A stretch of DNA of 9,552 bases from Planctomycetia bacterium (GTDB lineage: Bacteria; Planctomycetota; Planctomycetia; Gemmatales; Gemmataceae): the NCBI GenBank assembly GCA_025356615.1, contig JANXSH010000389.1, positions 1 through 9,552 of the forward strand, written 5' to 3'. The notes under the pieces were generated by a model. The model was not told where the DNA came from. It saw only the letters and a program-made list of their open reading frames with translations, and ran no database searches. Position numbers and translations under genes: made by a program. Below, one piece after another: positions 6,059 to 9,552 of the stretch (position 1 is the first letter of the stretch; every line of letters begins with the position of its first letter).

Positions 6059-6306
6059 GAAGAAGGGATTTTTCGTCACCCTCAGAAGTGACGAAGGGAT
6101 GGAACCCTCCCGCCTCTGGGCACCCTTCCTTTTCCCAGGATGACTTTTCGAGCGAGCGCCGAGGGGTGCCCGCTGGGATCGTTTCGACCGACGAGTTAGA
6201 CGCGAGATTCCCTCTGCAAGGCGATGCCGGACGTGGGTTCCGGTTCGTAGCAGTTCATCGACCAGGAGTACACGTCGCGGACTCCTTCCTCCGCGACATC
6301 CGAACC
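6059..6306 (+). promoter_or_regulatory. Long, structured 5' leader of EF-G
   Basis: No gene is supported in the 440 bases between 5866 and 6307. If the promoter at 6023-6052 is used, the mRNA has a leader of about 250 nt. It can form: (1) an 8-bp perfect stem, TTCGTCAC 6072-6079 with GTGACGAA 6088-6095, flanked by GAAGGGAT repeated at 6062-6069 and 6093-6100; (2) an 11-bp helix with one G-U pair, GGGCACCCTTC 6118-6128 with GAGGGGTGCCC 6161-6171; (3) competing CTGGG/CCCAG pairings at 6116-6120, 6134-6138 and 6173-6177; and (4) the start-proximal hairpin described separately. The leader is also open in the EF-G frame from a GTG at 6088, but the 73 extra residues resemble nothing in EF-G. Whether this is a regulatory RNA is inference. 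Confidence 0.45.
6274..6297 (+). promoter_or_regulatory. GC-rich hairpin just before the EF-G start codon
   Basis: GTCGCGGA 6274-6281 pairs perfectly with TCCGCGAC 6290-6297 around loop CTCCTTCC, ending nine bases before the ATG. The usual Shine-Dalgarno position has no purine-rich match. The only AGGAG is at 6264-6268, far upstream, and AGGAGT (6264-6269) can pair with ACTCCT (6281-6286). That pairing excludes most of the hairpin. Mutually exclusive pairings of this kind could control translation, but thermodynamics alone would decide little without conservation. Confidence 0.45.
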
Positions 6307-8421
6307 ATGCTCGAGAACCTTCGTAACATTGGTATCATCGCTCACGTTGACGCCGGCAAAACCACAACAACAGAGCGGATCCTCTATTTCAGCGGTTCCA
6401 AGCACAAGGTCGGCGACGTCGATGACGGCGACACCACCACGGACTACGACCCCGAGGAGAAGGCGCGCGGCATCACGATCAACAGCGCCGCCGTCACCAT
6501 CGAGTGGGGCGAAACGCAGATCACGCTGATCGACACGCCGGGCCACGTCGATTTCACCGCCGAGGTGGAGCGGAGCCTCCGCGTCCTCGACGGTGCCATC
6601 GGCGTGTTCTGCGCCGTGGGCGGCGTGGAAGTGCAGTCGGAAAAGGTCTGGTTCCAGGCCAACGACTACAACGTCCCGCGTATCGCCTACATCAACAAGC
6701 TCGACCGCATGGGGGCCGACTTCTTCGAGGCCATCGAGCAGATGAAGGACAAGCTCCGCGTCGTGCCGGCCATCTGCGCGCTGCCGGTGGGGGCCTACAA
6801 CGACTTCCTGGGCGTCATCGACCTCGTGGAGATGAAGTTCCACCTCCGCGACAAGACCGACCCCAAGAACATCCGCTACGACGAGGTCGATATCCCCGAG
6901 TCGCACAAGGCGGAGGCGGAGGCGTACCACCGCGCGCTGGTTGAGGTGGCCTCGCTGGCCGACGATCAGCTCATCGAATTGATCCTGGAGGAGAAGCCGG
7001 TCCCGAAGGAGATGCTCAAGAAGGCGATCCGCAAGGGCACGCTCGAGGGCACGTTCACGCCGATCTTCTGCGGCTCGTCGAAGAACTTCCACGGCGTCCA
7101 GCTCGTCCTCGACGCGGTCGTCGATTACCTCCCCGCGCCCTCGGACCGTCCGCCGGTCTCCGGCCCGATCCCGAAGAACAAGGACAAGTCGCGCGCCGAG
7201 CGCAAGCCGTTGCCCAGCGAGCCGTTCTCCGCCCTCGCCTTCAAGACCGTGACCGAGGCGAACGGCGACCTCGTCTACACCCGCATCTATTCGGGCGAAC
7301 TCCGCCCGAAGGACGCGGTGATGAACACGACGACCGGCAAGATCGAGCGCATCGCCCGCATCTTCCGCATGATGGGCGACCGCAAGGAGTCGCTCGACGT
7401 GGCTGGCCCCGGCGAGATCGTGGCGATCGTCGGGCTCAAGCAGACGTACACAGGGAACACCCTGTGCGACGAGGACAAGCAGGTCGTCCTCGAGGAGATC
7501 CGCTTCCCCGACCCGGTCATCGCCCAGGCGATCATCCCGGACAAGACCACGGACGAGACGAAGCTCGCCGACTCGATGGCGAAGCTCGTCCGCGACGACC
7601 CGACGCTGAAGTTCAAGACCGACCCCGAGACGAAGCAACTCATCCTGGCGGGGATGGGCGAGTTGCACCTCGAGGTGTCGATCGGCAAGCTCCAGCGGAC
7701 GCCGGGCGTCAAGGTCACGGTGGGCAGGCCGATGGTGGCCTACCGCCAGACGCTCACGAAGGCCGTCGAGTTCGAGTACAAGTTCTCCAAGCAGACGGGC
7801 GGACGCGGCAAGTACGCCGTGATCTATTGTCGCTGGGAGCCGCTCTCGAAGGAGAAGGTCGAGGAGAAGATCGCCGAGTTGGAGGAGGAGGGCGAGAAGC
7901 CCGAGCCGAACAACGTCTTCTTCACCGACAAGGTCGTCGGCGGGACGGTGCCGAGGGAATTCATCCCTGCGGTCGAGGCGGGCTTCCGTAATTCCTGCGT
8001 CAAGGGGGCCAAGTACGGCTTCCCGCTCGTCGACATCAACTGCACCCTCATGGAGGGCAAGTACCACGACGTGGACAGCTCGCAGGACTCCTTCCGCATG
8101 TGCTCCGAGGAGGCGACCCGAGAGGCCCAGGTCAAATCGGGCATCACCCTTCTCGAGCCGATCATGAAGGTGCTGGTGGACTCCCCCGAGGAGTACCAGG
8201 GTACGCTGGCAGGCGACATCAACCGCCGGCGCGGCGAGATCCAGAGCTTGCACTCCGACAAGGGTCGCTGCAAGATCTACGCCTACGTCCCGCTGGCGAT
8301 GCTGTTCGGCTACACGTCGGACCTCCGCAACGTCACCAGCGGCAAGGCGTCCTTCACGATGGAGCCGAGCCACTACGCCTCGGTCCGCGAGGAACTCGCG
8401 GACATCCGCCAGACGGCGTGA
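6307..8421 (+). CDS. fusA: Translation elongation factor G (EF-G), divergent planctomycete type
   Basis: A GTPase that drives tRNA-mRNA translocation on the ribosome and, with RRF, ribosome recycling. From the ATG at 6307 it is 704 residues, the same as E. coli EF-G, and begins MLENLRNIGIIAHVDAGKT. Motifs: G1 AHVDAGKT 12-19, switch I with RGITI about 54-58, G3 DTPGH 76-80, G4 NKLD 130-133, G5 CGSSK 255-259, GELHLEV 451-457 in domain III, and domain IV tip YHDVDSS with His587, the counterpart of E. coli His583. Domain V ends GYTSDLRNVTSGKASF and so on. Oddities: switch I reads TTTDYDPEEK where canonical EF-G has ATMDWMEQEQ. A charged, Glu/Lys-rich insertion (about 514-536) lies in domain IV. 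The gene is not beside rpsL, rpsG or tuf, suggesting a stand-alone paralogue. An in-frame upstream start would add 73 unrelated residues and is rejected. A hairpin terminator follows. Confidence 0.96.
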   Translation: MLENLRNIGIIAHVDAGKTTTTERILYFSGSKHKVGDVDDGDTTTDYDPEEKARGITINSAAVTIEWGETQITLIDTPGHVDFTAEVERSLRVLDGAIGVFCAVGGVEVQSEKVWFQANDYNVPRIAYINKLDRMGADFFEAIEQMKDKLRVVPAICALPVGAYNDFLGVIDLVEMKFHLRDKTDPKNIRYDEVDIPESHKAEAEAYHRALVEVASLADDQLIELILEEKPVPKEMLKKAIRKGTLEGTFTPIFCGSSKNFHGVQLVLDAVVDYLPAPSDRPPVSGPIPKNKDKSRAERKPLPSEPFSALAFKTVTEANGDLVYTRIYSGELRPKDAVMNTTTGKIERIARIFRMMGDRKESLDVAGPGEIVAIVGLKQTYTGNTLCDEDKQVVLEEIRFPDPVIAQAIIPDKTTDETKLADSMAKLVRDDPTLKFKTDPETKQLILAGMGELHLEVSIGKLQRTPGVKVTVGRPMVAYRQTLTKAVEFEYKFSKQTGGRGKYAVIYCRWEPLSKEKVEEKIAELEEEGEKPEPNNVFFTDKVVGGTVPREFIPAVEAGFRNSCVKGAKYGFPLVDINCTLMEGKYHDVDSSQDSFRMCSEEATREAQVKSGITLLEPIMKVLVDSPEEYQGTLAGDINRRRGEIQSLHSDKGRCKIYAYVPLAMLFGYTSDLRNVTSGKASFTMEPSHYASVREELADIRQTA

Positions 8422-8433
8422 GTTCGTGGTGTG

Positions 8434-8487
8434 ATACGAAAAGAGGCGGCAGGAGGGACTCGGGTCTCCCCTGCCGTCTTTTCGTAT
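8434..8487 (+). terminator. Intrinsic terminator between EF-G and the TerC-family gene
   Basis: ATACGAAAAGA 8434-8444 pairs with TCTTTTCGTAT 8477-8487, and CGGCAGG 8447-8453 pairs with CCTGCCG 8470-8476. Only GG is bulged. The A-rich left base and T-rich right base give a U-tract after the GC stem, the classic intrinsic terminator arrangement, and the A-tract means it could also work on the opposite strand. It begins 12 bases after the EF-G stop codon. Confidence 0.85.
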
Positions 8488-8553
8488 GCTGAGAGGCGCA
8501 GCGTTTGCCCTTTCCTGCCCACGGATCCCCCCTACCCGCCGCGAGAGTCATCG

Positions 8554-9339
8554 ATGACTGCCGACAACATCATCGCCTTGGTTACGCTGACGCTGATGGA
8601 GATCGTCCTCGGCATCGACAACATCATCTTCATGGCGATCGTCTCCGGGCGGCTTCCGAAGGAGCAGCAGGCGAAGGCGCGGCGGATCGGGCTCGTCGTC
8701 GCGCTCGCGACCCGGCTCGCGCTGCTGGGGACGTTGTTCTTCTTGACTAGCCTCGAGAAGGTCAATGTGTTCTATATTTCCTCGCTGGGGATTCCCGAAA
8801 GCCTGATGACTCCCGAGATAAACGCCATCTCGGTCAAGGATCTCGTGCTCCTCCTGGGCGGCGCGTTCCTGATCGCCAAGAGTACGACGGAGATCCACCA
8901 CAAGCTCGAGGGCGACGAGCACGAAGGCGAGGGCGGCGGCAAGATGACCTTCACCTCGGCCCTCGTCCAGATCGCGGTCCTCGATGTCGTCTTCTCTCTC
9001 GACTCGGTCATCACGGCCGTCGGGATGGCGAGGGAGCCCTGGGTGATGGTCGTCGCCATGATCCTCGCGGTCGGCGTCATGCTCGTCTTCGCGGGCAGCA
9101 TCGCGGACTTCGTCGGCCGGCATCCGACGGTCAAGGTCCTGGCGCTGGCGTTCCTGATACTGATCGGCGTCATGCTCGTGGCCGAGGGCTTGGGGCAGCA
9201 CATCTCCAAGGGGTACATCTACTTCGCGATGGCGTTCTCCGTCGTCGTGGAGATGATCAACATTCGTGTGCGGACGAAGTCGAAGGGGGTCGAGCTGCGC
9301 GACGACAAGATGCCGAGTGACGCGCCGACGGAGCGGTGA
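8554..9339 (+). CDS. TerC-family integral membrane protein (probable metal ion exporter)
   Basis: The 261-residue protein is hydrophobic, with about seven membrane helices. It carries the paired TerC signatures: MEIVLGIDNIIFMAI at 15-29 (Glu16, Asp22, Asn23) and LDVVFSLDSVITAVGM at 143-158 (Asp144, Asp150). Also typical are FLIAKSTTEIH at 105-115 and GYIYFAMAFSVVVEMIN at 220-236. TerC proteins such as Alx and MeeF export manganese or load it onto secreted proteins; the founder confers tellurite resistance. Which ion this one moves cannot be read from sequence. The loop at about 113-130 is rich in His, Glu and Gly and may touch metal. Start: the ATG at 8554 gives the family's usual N-terminus, with a weak GAGAG six bases upstream; an in-frame GTG at 8431 would translate through the terminator and is rejected. 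No riboswitch of the manganese yybP-ykoY type was found upstream. Confidence 0.93.
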   Translation: MTADNIIALVTLTLMEIVLGIDNIIFMAIVSGRLPKEQQAKARRIGLVVALATRLALLGTLFFLTSLEKVNVFYISSLGIPESLMTPEINAISVKDLVLLLGGAFLIAKSTTEIHHKLEGDEHEGEGGGKMTFTSALVQIAVLDVVFSLDSVITAVGMAREPWVMVVAMILAVGVMLVFAGSIADFVGRHPTVKVLALAFLILIGVMLVAEGLGQHISKGYIYFAMAFSVVVEMINIRVRTKSKGVELRDDKMPSDAPTER

Positions 9340-9402
9340 AACGCGGTTCGCTCCTCGGGATTCATTGATCGTCCCGCCTCCCTTGCCATGCCGCCCGGCC
9401 CC

Positions 9403-9436
9403 GTCCGCTTGCTGCTCTTAGCAAACCGAGGCGGAC
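9403..9436 (+). terminator. Hairpin downstream of the TerC-family gene
   Basis: GTCCGC 9403-9408 pairs with GCGGAC 9431-9436, and inside it TTGCT 9409-9413 pairs with AGCAA 9420-9424, leaving a six-base bulge. It starts 64 bases after the stop codon. No U-tract follows, so termination is uncertain. The rest of 9340-9402 shows only a weak CGGGA / TCCCG hairpin. Confidence 0.3.
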
Positions 9437-9461
9437 GCGGTACAATCCTCTCAGGGATTGT
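9418..9461 (+). promoter_or_regulatory. Possible promoter with a hairpin over its -10 box
   Basis: TTAGCA 9418-9423 (four of six) and TACAAT 9441-9446 (five of six) are 17 bases apart, an ideal sigma70 spacing, directed towards the right edge. A perfect inverted repeat ACAATCC / GGATTGT (9442-9448 and 9455-9461) overlaps the -10 box and would include the transcript's first bases. Any gene served lies outside the window. Confidence 0.35.
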
Positions 9462-9523
9462 GAAGAATGAGGCGAGCCGGGAGCGTGACAGTAGTATCAA
9501 GGATCACGGGAAGGCGCTGGTTA

Positions 9524-9552
9524 GACCCCACCCCCCAACCCCCTCCCCTAAA
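9524..9552. repeat. C-rich repeat cut by the right edge
   Basis: The last 29 bases are almost entirely C runs broken by single A or T bases, ending CCCTCCCCTAAA. They resemble, from memory, the left half of the widespread dispersed bacterial palindrome in which CCCTCTCCCTAAA is followed by its G-rich mirror. The expected right half would begin just beyond the window, so the palindrome cannot be confirmed here. Confidence 0.5.

Noticed and set aside
6088..6306. N-terminal extension of EF-G by 73 residues from a GTG
   Set aside because: The GTG lies in a hairpin stem, the extra residues do not resemble EF-G, and the ATG at 6307 gives the family's normal start and length.
6196..8373. Open minus-strand frame of 725 codons opposite EF-G
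   Set aside because: It mirrors a firmly identified EF-G gene, is rich in Arg, Asp, Leu and Val as expected from the antisense of GC-biased codons, and shows no recognisable domain.
8431..8553. Earlier GTG start for the TerC-family protein
   Set aside because: It would translate through the EF-G terminator hairpin, and the 41 extra residues do not fit the family's N-terminus.
8488..8553. yybP-ykoY manganese riboswitch before the TerC-family gene
   Set aside because: TerC relatives often have one, but the conserved loop sequences are not seen and only 66 bases separate the terminator from the start.
9467..9552. Short frame starting at ATG 9467 and open to the right edge
   Set aside because: Its end is the C-rich dispersed repeat and no Shine-Dalgarno sequence precedes it; it is more likely intergenic.

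Overview
The window looks like chromosome of a high-G+C planctomycete, probably from the Gemmata-like group. The basis is the gene content. There is a DUF1549/DUF1553 protein with bacterial Ig-like domains, and a secreted CotH-like protein whose tail is glycine/proline-rich and carries an LTxxQ-type helix. Both families are typical of, and expanded in, Planctomycetota. Placement below phylum is inference.

Layout. Four genes lie on the minus strand, read right to left: a small secreted papain-fold (CHAP or NlpC/P60-like) protein (5866-5303), a CotH-like protein (5153-3423), the large Ig/DUF1549/DUF1553 protein (3241-827), and the start of an unrecognised four-helix membrane protein (583 to beyond the left edge). 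The gaps are 149, 181 and 243 bases. Each gap holds inverted repeats, and two hold short promoter-proximal palindromes, so the genes may be separately transcribed rather than one tight operon. The first three proteins carry export signals and would act outside the cytoplasm. Two genes lie on the plus strand: an elongation factor G (6307-8421), then a strong hairpin terminator, then a TerC-family membrane protein (8554-9339).

The 440-base gap between the divergent halves (5867-6306) holds a good sigma70-like promoter for EF-G. Downstream of it is an unusually long leader of about 250 nt that can form several long helices. The last is a GC-rich 8-bp hairpin ending nine bases before the EF-G start codon, where no usable Shine-Dalgarno sequence is seen.

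Non-coding elements. A 191-bp inverted-repeat element at 619-809 has two 67-nt arms matching at 62 positions. Two of the differences are compensatory and keep a local hairpin. A second long inverted repeat lies between the CotH-like and DUF1549 genes (3340-3415). A C-rich repeat, apparently half of a palindrome, runs off the right edge. I see no rRNA, tRNA, CRISPR array, transposase or phage gene. No clearly new multi-gene system is visible. The best leads are the EF-G leader, the divergent features of this EF-G, and the 191-bp repeat.
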